NCBI RefSeq assembly: GCF_004329715.1
Contig: NZ_JXSY01000021.1
Span: forward strand, 124,001-188,000
Source of the DNA: Bowmanella sp. JS7-9
GTDB taxonomy: Bacteria > Pseudomonadota > Gammaproteobacteria > Enterobacterales > Alteromonadaceae
Length of the DNA: 64,000 bases
Direction of reading: 5' to 3'
In this document: in pieces, positions 27,600 to 36,177 of the stretch
How the letters are laid out: each line of letters opens with the position of its first letter
Position numbering within the stretch: the first letter of the stretch is position 1
The notes under the pieces: model-generated
The model's input: only the letters and a program-made list of their open reading frames with translations
Told to the model about the DNA's origin: nothing
Databases searched by the model: none
Program-made: the position numbers and the translations under genes

Positions 27600-30566
27600 A
27601 TGAAATTCTCATTTAAAAAACATATGCTCGGTGCGGTAATTGCCTCGACACTTGGCTTTTCTGCGGCAGTAATGGCTGATACGGGTGGGTTGAAAGTTAG
27701 AATTACTGATGCAAACGGTAATCCTGTTACTAATGCAAAAGTGATGGTATCTACACCGGAAAGTCTGGGTTCAAAAGAGGCAACAACCGATGCAGAAGGT
27801 TTCGTACGGTTGGTTGGATTATACCCCTCTGCTAAATATACGCTCGTCGTCGAAGGTAATGGTTATCAAACATTAAATGTCGATCAGGTTAAAGTCGTAT
27901 CTGACAAAACATTCTCGCTGAACTATGTATTGAATTCCGATCAGGTTGAGAAAATTGCTGTCACTGGTAGCCGCAATTATGCGCAAATTGACACGACTTC
28001 GTCGGCGGTAGGCGTTGATATTACTCTTGACCTGACTGAGTCATTACCTACACAAAGAAGTTATCAAAGTTATCTACAAATAGTACCGGGTGTAAAGCCT
28101 AGCCCGGGTAACAATCCGTCATCTAAGTCGGGCGTAAACTATTCCGATATTCCTGACGCTCGCACAGGAAGTGCCGGGAGTTCGTCAGACAATGTTTATT
28201 ATATTGATGGTGTAAACGTCACTGATAATTCATCCGGTACTTTCGGTGCAAATTTCAACTCTGAAATTATTCAGGAACAGCAAGTGCTGACCGGTGGTAT
28301 TCCCGCTAAATATGCTGGAGGTGCAGGACTTGTGTCCCGGGTCATTACTAAATCTGGTAGCAACGATTGGCATGGCTCGGTGAACTACTACTTTCAAAAC
28401 GATAGCCTGGTGTCTGATTACAAGCACGAAGAGCAGGAAGAAAAAACGTTCAGTAACTATGACACTGCGATCACGTTGGGTGGACCAATTATCGAGGATG
28501 AGTTGTGGTTTTTTGCCTCATATCAGGTCAAAAATGAGCAGCAGGATGTGCCAGATATTATAAATGGTGGCGTCGCACGTTCTGTCGAGAGAGACGAAAA
28601 GCTGGGCTTTGCAAAAATAACCTGGCAGGCGACCGATGCGGATCTTTTGACTCTTACCTTTTTCAATGACCCCACTGATATCAGTGGTACTACCGATCCC
28701 AATACGCTGAATAATCGAGACACCGCACGTAAGCAGGGTGGCAATAATTTTAAGCTGGATTATTCCCATACTTGGGACAATCTGATTCTTAATGCAGGTT
28801 ATAACTCGCATAAGTCCGAATTGTCTGATGTGGCGGCGAATCGTGATACCCGAAATAACGTGGCATTTCTAACTGGAAGTCCTTCGAAACAGGATACGCA
28901 GTTGGGAGGTGATGGGCAGGATGTGGAACGTCATCGCGACAAAGACGGTTTTTACATCAATGCAGAGTACTTCATGTACACCAACTATGGTGACCATACT
29001 TTTGAAGTGGGTTACGAATATGAAGAAAACCTGAGTTCCAGTTTCCAAACCTATACGGGGGATGGTGCGCAATACGCCTCGGTGAATGATGGCGATGCCG
29101 GTATTACGCTGGGCGATTACTTTGGCACAGGTTGGACGGGGTCGCGTAGCATCTCTTCCACGGATTTGGCCAGAATCAAAACCGCAATCCAAAATTCAGA
29201 CGATGCAGCTCGTTACACCACCCTACTCGATACTAACACTGATGGCAGTATCTCGGATGATGAATTACGAGCGTTACAGTTTTCCAGTACCGCAGGCAAT
29301 CCTACAGGTGATGTCAACGTGTACCGTATTGTATTGGAAAATGCCTCGGATCTGCGATTCAAAAGCAAAGGTCATGCTTTCTATTTACAAGACAACTGGA
29401 CCTTCGAGAACCTGACTCTGACTGCCGGTGTGCGTGCAGAGAAATGGTCACACTATGCATCAAATGGCGAAAAGATTTTTACGTTTGATTGGGAGTATGC
29501 ACCTCGATTGAGTGTTATCTATGACCTGTTTGGTGATGGAGAAAGTAAGGTCTGGGCGTTCAATGGTCGATACTATGATCCGATTCGTACCAATATGACG
29601 TCCTTTGCCGGTAACTTCTCAGACACAGTTCGCAACGAGCAAGTTTTCGTTGACGGAGATTGGGTCACATTTCGCAGTCGCGGTGCCGGAGACGCGTTAT
29701 TTGCGCCGACGACTAAAACACCTTACACCGACGAAATCATGTTGGGTTATGCCCAAACCTTGGGTGACAACATGACCCTGTCGGTAACCTATACAGAACG
29801 TGAAACCAGAGACATTCTGGAAGACTATGATTTGGGTCTGTATGCCGAGGGTGGTGATTATGCTGGTACGGGATTCCAATTGCCCCTGCATTACTTCGGA
29901 TTTGATGAAGTTCCTCGCACCAACTATGTGATTGGCACGTTGGAAGGTGGTGTACGGAAGTATAAAGGCTATGAAGTGACGTTCCGTAAACTCCGCAGTG
30001 ATAATTGGCAGATGCTTGCATCCTTTACACATAATGATGCCGAAGGGAACACCAATTCAGACAGTAATGCTGACTTCCAGGGCGACTGGGCTGCATTGGA
30101 TCCGCGGGCACCGAATCAATACGGTAAGCAACCGGGGAATATTGAAGATCAATTTAAAATTGCTGGGTCTTACTTTTTCGATAATGGCATCGAAGTTGGA
30201 GCTGTGTATAACTGGAACTCTGGCGTGCGTTATAGCGAAACGTGGGAAATCTACGGTCGTCACCTACCCTACATGGTGGAAACACCATATGAGTACTGGG
30301 GTCTGGAAGATACCTACATTCGGGAAGGGGCAGTCGGCTCTCACACAACCCCTTCATACGGCACTCTTGATCTGCGCGTGAAATACACGATGGATTTCGA
30401 CCAGTACAAAGCGGAATTCTTCCTTGATGTATTCAACGCGCTGGATGATCAGGCGGTTGTGCGTGAACAAGATCTCTATGACGGTGATGGCACGTTTGAC
30501 TTTGGAGATGCCATGGGTTGGGTTGAACCTCGTCGCTTCTATCTTGGTGCCAGACTCTCTTTCTAA
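27600..30566 (+). CDS. Oar-like TonB-dependent receptor with carboxypeptidase-like N-terminal domain
   Basis: An outer-membrane receptor of 988 residues. A signal peptide ends at VMA before DTGG. Residues about 27-115 form a CarboxypepD_reg-like beta-sandwich (GLKVRITDANGNPVTNAKV), followed by SDQVEKIAVTGSR, a plug domain with DNVYYIDGVNVTD, and a C-terminal barrel ending in phenylalanine (RRFYLGARLSF). This architecture is that of Oar/SusC-type receptors, often tied to peptide, glycan or large-substrate uptake; the ligand is unknown. A perfect 12-residue EF-hand loop, DTNTDGSISDDE, lies at 544-555 and predicts calcium binding in an extracellular loop. No uptake operon surrounds it. Confidence 0.93.
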   Translation: MKFSFKKHMLGAVIASTLGFSAAVMADTGGLKVRITDANGNPVTNAKVMVSTPESLGSKEATTDAEGFVRLVGLYPSAKYTLVVEGNGYQTLNVDQVKVVSDKTFSLNYVLNSDQVEKIAVTGSRNYAQIDTTSSAVGVDITLDLTESLPTQRSYQSYLQIVPGVKPSPGNNPSSKSGVNYSDIPDARTGSAGSSSDNVYYIDGVNVTDNSSGTFGANFNSEIIQEQQVLTGGIPAKYAGGAGLVSRVITKSGSNDWHGSVNYYFQNDSLVSDYKHEEQEEKTFSNYDTAITLGGPIIEDELWFFASYQVKNEQQDVPDIINGGVARSVERDEKLGFAKITWQATDADLLTLTFFNDPTDISGTTDPNTLNNRDTARKQGGNNFKLDYSHTWDNLILNAGYNSHKSELSDVAANRDTRNNVAFLTGSPSKQDTQLGGDGQDVERHRDKDGFYINAEYFMYTNYGDHTFEVGYEYEENLSSSFQTYTGDGAQYASVNDGDAGITLGDYFGTGWTGSRSISSTDLARIKTAIQNSDDAARYTTLLDTNTDGSISDDELRALQFSSTAGNPTGDVNVYRIVLENASDLRFKSKGHAFYLQDNWTFENLTLTAGVRAEKWSHYASNGEKIFTFDWEYAPRLSVIYDLFGDGESKVWAFNGRYYDPIRTNMTSFAGNFSDTVRNEQVFVDGDWVTFRSRGAGDALFAPTTKTPYTDEIMLGYAQTLGDNMTLSVTYTERETRDILEDYDLGLYAEGGDYAGTGFQLPLHYFGFDEVPRTNYVIGTLEGGVRKYKGYEVTFRKLRSDNWQMLASFTHNDAEGNTNSDSNADFQGDWAALDPRAPNQYGKQPGNIEDQFKIAGSYFFDNGIEVGAVYNWNSGVRYSETWEIYGRHLPYMVETPYEYWGLEDTYIREGAVGSHTTPSYGTLDLRVKYTMDFDQYKAEFFLDVFNALDDQAVVREQDLYDGDGTFDFGDAMGWVEPRRFYLGARLSF

Positions 30567-30587
30567 GTCCTTCCCTGGACGACTTGG

Positions 30588-30610
30588 AGCCCGCCTCGGC
30601 GGGCTTTTTT
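30588..30610 (+). terminator. Terminator after the TonB-dependent receptor
   Basis: AGCCCGCC and GGCGGGCT form a compact stem with a TC loop and a following T run. Confidence 0.88.
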
Positions 30611-30666
30611 ATTTCTTTTGAACAGGTAATACTCTCGTTATTGATAAATCGAACCCTGGTGTATTG

Positions 30667-30972
30667 ATGCACTGTGTTTTGCGAAGCGACGATTTATTTG
30701 TCATACAGCGAGCTAAAGATGTGCTAGAGGCAAAGGGCATTACCTGCCTGATTAAAAATCAGTTTGCCTCAGGCGCGATGGGTGAAATCCCGCCGCAGGA
30801 TTGTATCCCGGAGCTGTGGCTGCTTGATGAAAGCTGGGCGCCCCGGGCTGAACGGATTTTGGCCGAACTTGATGAGCGCCCACAACAAGGCGCCTGGCAT
30901 TGCCCGCAATGTAGGGAGCTTAACGAGGCACAATTTGCCATCTGCTGGAATTGTCAGGATTCTCGTGATTGA
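30667..30972 (+). CDS. DUF2007 protein with C-terminal zinc ribbon
   Basis: A 101-residue cytoplasmic protein. The first 70 residues match DUF2007 (putative signal-transducing, PII-like fold), and the C terminus has Cys79-x2-Cys82-x10-Cys93-x2-Cys96, a RanBP2-type zinc finger spacing. Its function is unknown. The ATG at 30667 is used; a TTG one codon upstream is also possible. Its last 19 bases overlap the end of psiE on the other strand. Confidence 0.82.
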   Translation: MHCVLRSDDLFVIQRAKDVLEAKGITCLIKNQFASGAMGEIPPQDCIPELWLLDESWAPRAERILAELDERPQQGAWHCPQCRELNEAQFAICWNCQDSRD

Positions 30973-31370
30973 TTTTGCGGAGCACGACTTTTCTCAATAC
31001 TGTATTTGTCTTTCACGCTCATAATCAGCGCGGCGATACTCAGCAGCAGAATGCTGCCTGCTTCATAAAGCAGCACGATTTTATCAATCTCTTTATTTTG
31101 CAGGATGATTAAGCGGCTCAATGCGGTCATGGCGATGATAATCGGCAGGGTGACCGGAATACGCCGGCTGGTGTAATAAGCGGAAATCATGCCGATCACC
31201 TCGGCATAAATAAATAGTAACAACAGGTCGCTTAACTCGACTTTTTGATTGCGCACCATATGCACGATTTCGGTGCCCACCGCGAACAGGGTGGCGATCG
31301 CTATCAGGATCAGCAGAACCTTTTCTGTGCCATCAATCAACCCCGCCATTTTTGATTTGTCTGGCTGCAT
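30954..31370 (-). CDS. psiE: Phosphate-starvation-inducible PsiE family protein
   Basis: A 138-residue inner-membrane protein with four hydrophobic segments, matching PsiE (E. coli length 136). PsiE is induced under phosphate starvation in E. coli, but its molecular role is unknown. The start at 31370 is selected because AAGGAG lies eight bases before it; a longer frame to 31472 would add 34 unlikely residues. No Pho box was recognised upstream. Confidence 0.85.
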   Translation of the reverse strand: MQPDKSKMAGLIDGTEKVLLILIAIATLFAVGTEIVHMVRNQKVELSDLLLLFIYAEVIGMISAYYTSRRIPVTLPIIIAMTALSRLIILQNKEIDKIVLLYEAGSILLLSIAALIMSVKDKYSIEKSRAPQNQSRES

Positions 31371-31472
31371 GCTCTGCACTCCTTGGTGAATTGTCATTTT
31401 CAGCATAAGGAGTGGTGTGCAACATGTAAACTGTTTCTGGCACCCGACCTTATAGCCGGGGCCAACAGGCAA

Positions 31473-32234
31473 TTAGCGGGCGGTCCAGCCGCCGTCGAGT
31501 ATCATGGTTTGTGCGGTAATATTGCGCGCGGCCGGGCTGATAAGAAATTCGCAGGTACCGAGTAATTCCTCGATGGTAATAAACGCCTTTTTCGGCATAG
31601 GCTCAAGCATGATCTTGTCAATCACTTCCTGTTCGCTGATGCCATGGCGTTTGGCTTGATCGGCAATTTGCCCCTCTACTAACGGGGTTTTTACGTAAGC
31701 CGGGCACACGGTATTGATGGTGATGTCCTGGCTGGCAAATTCAAGCGCCATAGTTTTACTGAATCCCAATAAGCCGTGTTTAGCCGCGATATAGGCGGAC
31801 TTATACGGCGAGGCTATCACCGCATGAATGGAACCAATATTGATAATCCGGCCAAAATTTCGCGCCTGCATCGCTGGCAAAAAAGCCTGGGTGACGCGCG
31901 CTACGCCGACCAACATCACCTGAATCAGCTGATCCCATTTGTCCATCGGGAAATCCGCCAGTGGTGATACATGCTGAATACCCGCATTGTTGATCAGAAT
32001 ATCCACCGGCGTATCCTGCAAGGCGAGCACAGCGTTGTCCACGTCCTGCGAACTGGTGACATTCATCACCATCGCACGGCTGTCGGCCTGCAGCGCCTGA
32101 AGCTCGGCGGTCATGCTGCTAACCGCTTGTGGATTGAGATCGGTGGCGATAACCCGAAATCCCTTTTGCGCGAGTCCTTTGGCGATACCGGCACCTATGC
32201 CACTGCATCCGCCGGTTATTAATACTGTTTGCAT
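31473..32234 (-). CDS. 3-hydroxybutyrate dehydrogenase (short-chain dehydrogenase)
   Basis: A 253-residue SDR enzyme: NAD-binding GGCSGIGAGIAKGL, NNAGIQHVSPL, the catalytic Ser of SIHAVIASPYKSAYIAAKHG with Tyr and Lys in YxxxK, and C-terminal ILDGGWTAR. The NAGIQHV and GSIHA segments are typical of D-3-hydroxybutyrate dehydrogenase, which oxidises 3-hydroxybutyrate to acetoacetate with NAD. The ATG at 32234 with AGAGGAAC upstream is used. No polyhydroxybutyrate genes are adjacent. Confidence 0.88.
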   Translation of the reverse strand: MQTVLITGGCSGIGAGIAKGLAQKGFRVIATDLNPQAVSSMTAELQALQADSRAMVMNVTSSQDVDNAVLALQDTPVDILINNAGIQHVSPLADFPMDKWDQLIQVMLVGVARVTQAFLPAMQARNFGRIINIGSIHAVIASPYKSAYIAAKHGLLGFSKTMALEFASQDITINTVCPAYVKTPLVEGQIADQAKRHGISEQEVIDKIMLEPMPKKAFITIEELLGTCEFLISPAARNITAQTMILDGGWTAR

Positions 32235-32294
32235 AATTGTTCCTCTGCTTGATGCTGCCAAGATAGCAGAGCAAGGGCGCAGAAAAAGCTGTAC

Positions 32295-32933
32295 TTAAGT
32301 ATTAGGCAGCGCGCGGATACGCTCGGCAAAGCTTTCAAACGTCGCGTCATCCGTAATAATGTCCATCACCTGTTCATTGGCCATATGGATCAGTTCCGCT
32401 AATTGCGGAGACAGGCTTTGTAGCTGAGTGAGCATGATTTCCACTTTATTGAGATCTTTTTGTAAATCCCGGTAAGTCTGACCAAAACGATGATTAAGGT
32501 GCAGTGTATCGGGATCATTGCCGGTTTGATTACGCGCCCGATCGATTAAATCCAAAGACAACCGGTAATTGGCAATATGCTGTTCAATGCCCTGCAACAC
32601 CCGCTTAGCGGCAAGGTTGAGTGTGGGGGTGAGATTATCGACTTGCTCACGCAGGGAACGGTACGAGTCTGGCGCGGGGGAATACAAATCAAACGAAGGA
32701 TACACTTTGTCCGCTTCGCCAATCATCTCGAATACGAAGAACAATTGAGGTATGTGAAGTTCAGGTTCACGGGTTACTGCCGGCGTGAGTAACGGACGAA
32801 TTTTGGCTTCCCACTCAGCCAGTTCCTGATTAGCGACGCGAATGCGTCGTTCGGTCTCATTGCGGGGTTGGTCCGCGGGTAAACAGCCACTGATCAGCAT
32901 GGCAGATAACAATAAACTGGCAATGATTCGCAT
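32295..32933 (-). CDS. Predicted lipoprotein, function unknown
   Basis: I do not recognise this 212-residue protein. It begins MRIIASLLLSAMLISGC, a lipoprotein signal with lipobox ISGC and Cys17. The rest is mostly helical and charged with no cysteines beyond the lipid site, and includes heptad-like stretches around 150-185 (YRDLQKDLNKVEIMLTQLQ) that could form a coiled coil. It diverges from recO and lies behind the dehydrogenase on the opposite end; no functional partner is evident. Confidence 0.75.
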   Translation of the reverse strand: MRIIASLLLSAMLISGCLPADQPRNETERRIRVANQELAEWEAKIRPLLTPAVTREPELHIPQLFFVFEMIGEADKVYPSFDLYSPAPDSYRSLREQVDNLTPTLNLAAKRVLQGIEQHIANYRLSLDLIDRARNQTGNDPDTLHLNHRFGQTYRDLQKDLNKVEIMLTQLQSLSPQLAELIHMANEQVMDIITDDATFESFAERIRALPNT

Positions 32934-32976
32934 GGGATAGACTCCTTTATCTCACGGCTAACGGGCTGATTCTCAG

Positions 32977-33005
32977 CGACTTTTCAACAAAGCCTAGGGT
33001 ATAAT
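32977..33005 (+). promoter_or_regulatory. Candidate promoter of the recO operon
   Basis: A perfect TATAAT lies at 33000-33005, with only a weak -35 (CGACTT) 17 bp upstream. It is 33 bases before the recO start and points toward the six-gene operon. Confidence 0.5.
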
Positions 33006-33038
33006 CACAGTCATTGACGGGTAAAGCGAATTCCTTCA

Positions 33039-33731
33039 TTGCAGCAGCCGCAACACGCCTACATTTTGCATAAACGCGCCTATCGGGAGACCAGCTTTCT
33101 GGTTGACGCCTTTAGTCGTGAGCAAGGCAAAATCAGTTTTGTGGCGAAAGGGGCGCAGCGTGGCAAAAGCCAGTGGCGCTCGTTACTGCAGCCGTTTCAG
33201 GCGCTGGAAATAACGGCCATTGGTAAAGCCAGCTTAAAAACCTTACAAAGTTGTGAAGGGGCTGCACTGGCACTGCGTCTGTCAGGCGATGCGTTGTACT
33301 GTGGAATGTATCTTAACGAGGTACTGAACCGTGTCCTGCATCCGGAATTGCCAATGGAAGGCTTGTTCGATGCCTACGTAACGGCGCTCGACGCGCTCAA
33401 TCGTGGCGACGCACAGCAACCCGTATTGCGTCAGTTTGAACTGCGCTTGCTGGATGAAATGGGCTATGGTGTGAGCTTTGACGTAGATTATCAGGGTGAT
33501 CCGTTGCGACCCGGGCAACACTATCGCTTACTGGAAGAACAAGGCTTTGTACCTGTGATGCCAATGCGCGGCAGTTTAACTGGCGACGTATTAAACGCCA
33601 TTGCTGAGGGCAATTGGGACGCGCAAGCACTGTCCGCAGCGAAACAGCTTTGCCGTACTGCATTAAAACCGCTTGTCGGGGAGAAGCCCCTGAAAAGTCG
33701 GGAATTATTTATTAAGAGAGTGACGACATGA
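33039..33731 (+). CDS. recO: DNA repair protein RecO
   Basis: RecO works with RecR to load RecA on SSB-coated single strands. The 230-residue protein has the N-terminal OB-fold region ([37 protein letters not shown] type) and a helical C-terminal domain. The start appears to be TTG; no ATG fits the family N terminus. It overlaps pdxJ by four bases and heads a compact operon. In many relatives era and rnc lie just upstream, but here a divergent lipoprotein gene is found instead. Confidence 0.93.
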   Translation: MQQPQHAYILHKRAYRETSFLVDAFSREQGKISFVAKGAQRGKSQWRSLLQPFQALEITAIGKASLKTLQSCEGAALALRLSGDALYCGMYLNEVLNRVLHPELPMEGLFDAYVTALDALNRGDAQQPVLRQFELRLLDEMGYGVSFDVDYQGDPLRPGQHYRLLEEQGFVPVMPMRGSLTGDVLNAIAEGNWDAQALSAAKQLCRTALKPLVGEKPLKSRELFIKRVTT

Positions 33732-34462
33732 AAGAACTTTTGCTGGGGGTCAATATTGACCATATCGCGACTCTGCGCAACGCGCGTGGCACGTCTTATC
33801 CGGACCCAGTGCATGCCGCGGATATCGCCGAGCGTGCCGGTGCGGATGGCATTACCGTGCACCTGCGTGAAGATCGTCGTCATATTACCGACCGGGATGT
33901 GCTGTTACTCAGCCAAACCCTGAATACCCGCATGAACCTGGAAATGGCAGTAACCGAAGAAATGCTCGGCATCGCCGCGGATATTCAACCGGCCTTTTGT
34001 TGTCTGGTGCCCGAGAAACGCGAGGAACTGACCACCGAAGGTGGGCTGGACGTGGTGGGGCAGCTGGCGAAAATCAGCCAGGCGGTACATCGCCTGCAAT
34101 CCCATGGCACGATTGTGTCGTTGTTTATCGATGCCGATCACAGCCAGATCGATGCCGCCAAACAAAGTGGCGCGGAGTATATTGAAATTCATACCGGTGC
34201 CTATGCCGATGCAGAAAACGACGCCGCACAGCAAGCGGAACTAGCGCGCATTGCCGAGGGGGCTCGTTATGCCGCCAGCATCGGCTTAAAGGTCAATGCC
34301 GGGCACGGCTTGCACTACCATAATGTAAAACCAATCGCCGCGATCCCTGAATTTATTGAACTGAATATTGGCCACGCCATTATCGCGCGGGCCGCATTTG
34401 ACGGACTGGCTAACGCAGTGGCCGATATGAAACGCCTGATGCTGGAAGCGCGCAGCCAATGA
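33728..34462 (+). CDS. pdxJ: Pyridoxine 5'-phosphate synthase
   Basis: PdxJ condenses 3-amino-2-oxopropyl phosphate with deoxyxylulose 5-phosphate to pyridoxine phosphate. The 244-residue TIM-barrel protein has [32 protein letters not shown] and [10 protein letters not shown], all active-site segments. It is coupled by ATGA overlaps to recO before and acpS after, the standard recO-pdxJ-acpS order. Confidence 0.97.
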   Translation: MKELLLGVNIDHIATLRNARGTSYPDPVHAADIAERAGADGITVHLREDRRHITDRDVLLLSQTLNTRMNLEMAVTEEMLGIAADIQPAFCCLVPEKREELTTEGGLDVVGQLAKISQAVHRLQSHGTIVSLFIDADHSQIDAAKQSGAEYIEIHTGAYADAENDAAQQAELARIAEGARYAASIGLKVNAGHGLHYHNVKPIAAIPEFIELNIGHAIIARAAFDGLANAVADMKRLMLEARSQ

Positions 34463-34839
34463 GTATTGTGGGGTTAGGAACGGATATCGTCGAGATTAAC
34501 CGTTTTGATATGCCTGATGAGCAGCGTGAGCGCCTGGCCAAGCGGGTATTAACTGAATCTGAGCTGGCGATTTATCGTCAACACAAACAACCGGTGCGCT
34601 ATCTGGCCAAACGTTTTGCGGCCAAAGAAGCGGTGGTCAAAGCCGCCGGACTGGGCATTGGCAATGGCATTAGCTTTCAACATGCCGAAATCAGCAATTT
34701 GCCCTCCGGCGCACCGCAGTTAATGGTCAGTGGTGCGTTACAATCTTGGTGCGAAAAGCAGGGCGTGTCGTCAATTCATTTAAGCCTGTCCGACGAGCAG
34801 CATTATGCTGTCGCGACCGTGATACTGGAGCGTGGCTAA
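34459..34839 (+). CDS. acpS: Holo-acyl carrier protein synthase
   Basis: AcpS attaches 4'-phosphopantetheine from CoA to acyl carrier protein. The 126-residue protein has the magnesium-binding [13 protein letters not shown] and the [11 protein letters not shown] motif. It overlaps pdxJ by four bases and its stop overlaps the start of rlmD (TAATG). Confidence 0.97.
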   Translation: MSIVGLGTDIVEINRFDMPDEQRERLAKRVLTESELAIYRQHKQPVRYLAKRFAAKEAVVKAAGLGIGNGISFQHAEISNLPSGAPQLMVSGALQSWCEKQGVSSIHLSLSDEQHYAVATVILERG

Positions 34840-36173
34840 TGGCGCAGATTTTTAAACCTCAGCGCAAACCTAAAGCACAGGTAGCCAAACAGGCCCGTGT
34901 CCGCATCGATGAATTAGATCATCAGGGGCAGGGGGTGGCACGTGCACACCAACCGGTATTGTTCGTCGAAGGCGCGTTACCGGGCGAGCTGTGCGACGTC
35001 ACGATCACCCGTCAGGCCAGTGGTGTGGCGTTTGGCAAAGCAAAGAAACTGATTGAGACGTCGCCCCAGCGGGTTAGCCCATTTTGTCCTCACGTTGAAC
35101 AATGCGGAGGCTGTCAGACCCAGCACGTTGAGTCGTCAGCATTGCAGCAAACGCGTCAACGGGCGATTGGTGAATTAATTCGCCGCAGCACGGGCAAGGC
35201 GCCACAGTGGGCCGAGACGCTCAGCGGTGAGGAACAAGGCTATCGTCGTAAAGCGCGTCTGGCCATCGACAATCAACACAAAGACCAGTTTCGCATTGGC
35301 TTTCGTGCGGCCAACAGTAAACAGGTGGTCAGCATCGAGCAGTGTCCGGTGTTGGTTACCCGCTTACAGGCTATTTTCCCGGCCGTTGTTAGTTGTGTGA
35401 GCTCGCTAAAAGGCAAGAAGGCGCTGGGTCATGTGACGTTACTGGCGGGTGATGAGCAGATTCAGCTGTGTCTGCGGATTATTCGTGAATTACCGGCGCA
35501 AGATTTGCAAAACTTACAAACACTGGCCAGCGAGCATAACTTGCAACTGGTGTTACAGCGCGATGACGCGCAATTTGAGTGCATCAATGGCGATAGCACC
35601 CTGGTGCACTATGCGCCAAAAGAGGGCATCAGTCTGGCAATTGGCGCGGATGATTTCGTGCAGGTAAATGGTGTGCTGAACCAGAAAATGGTCACGCAGG
35701 CGCTGGATTGGTTAACCCTGAACGCCGACGACAAAGTACTGGATTTATTCTGTGGGGTCGGCAATTTCACCCTGCCTATCGCCACACAAGCTGGCAGTGT
35801 CGTGGGTGTTGAAGGCGCGGATAGCATGGTGCAGCGCGCCGAGCGTAATGCCGAGCGTAATCAGATTGAAAACGTGCGCTTTGTGTGTGCTGATTTGGAG
35901 TCTGAGAGTTGGACCAAACAGGCCGATATTCGCCGTTGTAACAAGGTGCTGCTTGATCCCGCGCGGGCTGGGGCGCAATTCGCCATGCAGGCACTGAGCC
36001 GGATAAAACCGCAGCGTATCGTCTACGTAAGCTGTAATCCTGCGACCTTTGCACGGGATGCCGGTGCGCTGACCAAACAGGGCTATCGCCTTGAAAAAAT
36101 CAGTTTAATCGATATGTTTCCGGGTACTGCCCATAGCGAATTAATGGCGCTATTTATACCCAACAGGGAGTAA
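34839..36173 (+). CDS. rlmD: 23S rRNA (uracil-1939-C5)-methyltransferase
   Basis: RlmD (RumA) methylates U1939 of 23S rRNA using SAM. The 444-residue protein has an N-terminal TRAM domain, iron-sulfur cysteines Cys83, Cys89 and Cys92 with a fourth near 162 (SIEQCPVL), SAM-binding DLFCGVGNFTLP and the catalytic cysteine in YVSCNPATFARD. The ATG at 34839 gives the family length; a longer frame beginning at 34746 would overlap acpS. It is the fourth gene of the recO operon. Confidence 0.96.
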   Translation: MAQIFKPQRKPKAQVAKQARVRIDELDHQGQGVARAHQPVLFVEGALPGELCDVTITRQASGVAFGKAKKLIETSPQRVSPFCPHVEQCGGCQTQHVESSALQQTRQRAIGELIRRSTGKAPQWAETLSGEEQGYRRKARLAIDNQHKDQFRIGFRAANSKQVVSIEQCPVLVTRLQAIFPAVVSCVSSLKGKKALGHVTLLAGDEQIQLCLRIIRELPAQDLQNLQTLASEHNLQLVLQRDDAQFECINGDSTLVHYAPKEGISLAIGADDFVQVNGVLNQKMVTQALDWLTLNADDKVLDLFCGVGNFTLPIATQAGSVVGVEGADSMVQRAERNAERNQIENVRFVCADLESESWTKQADIRRCNKVLLDPARAGAQFAMQALSRIKPQRIVYVSCNPATFARDAGALTKQGYRLEKISLIDMFPGTAHSELMALFIPNRE

Positions 36174-36177
36174 TCTC

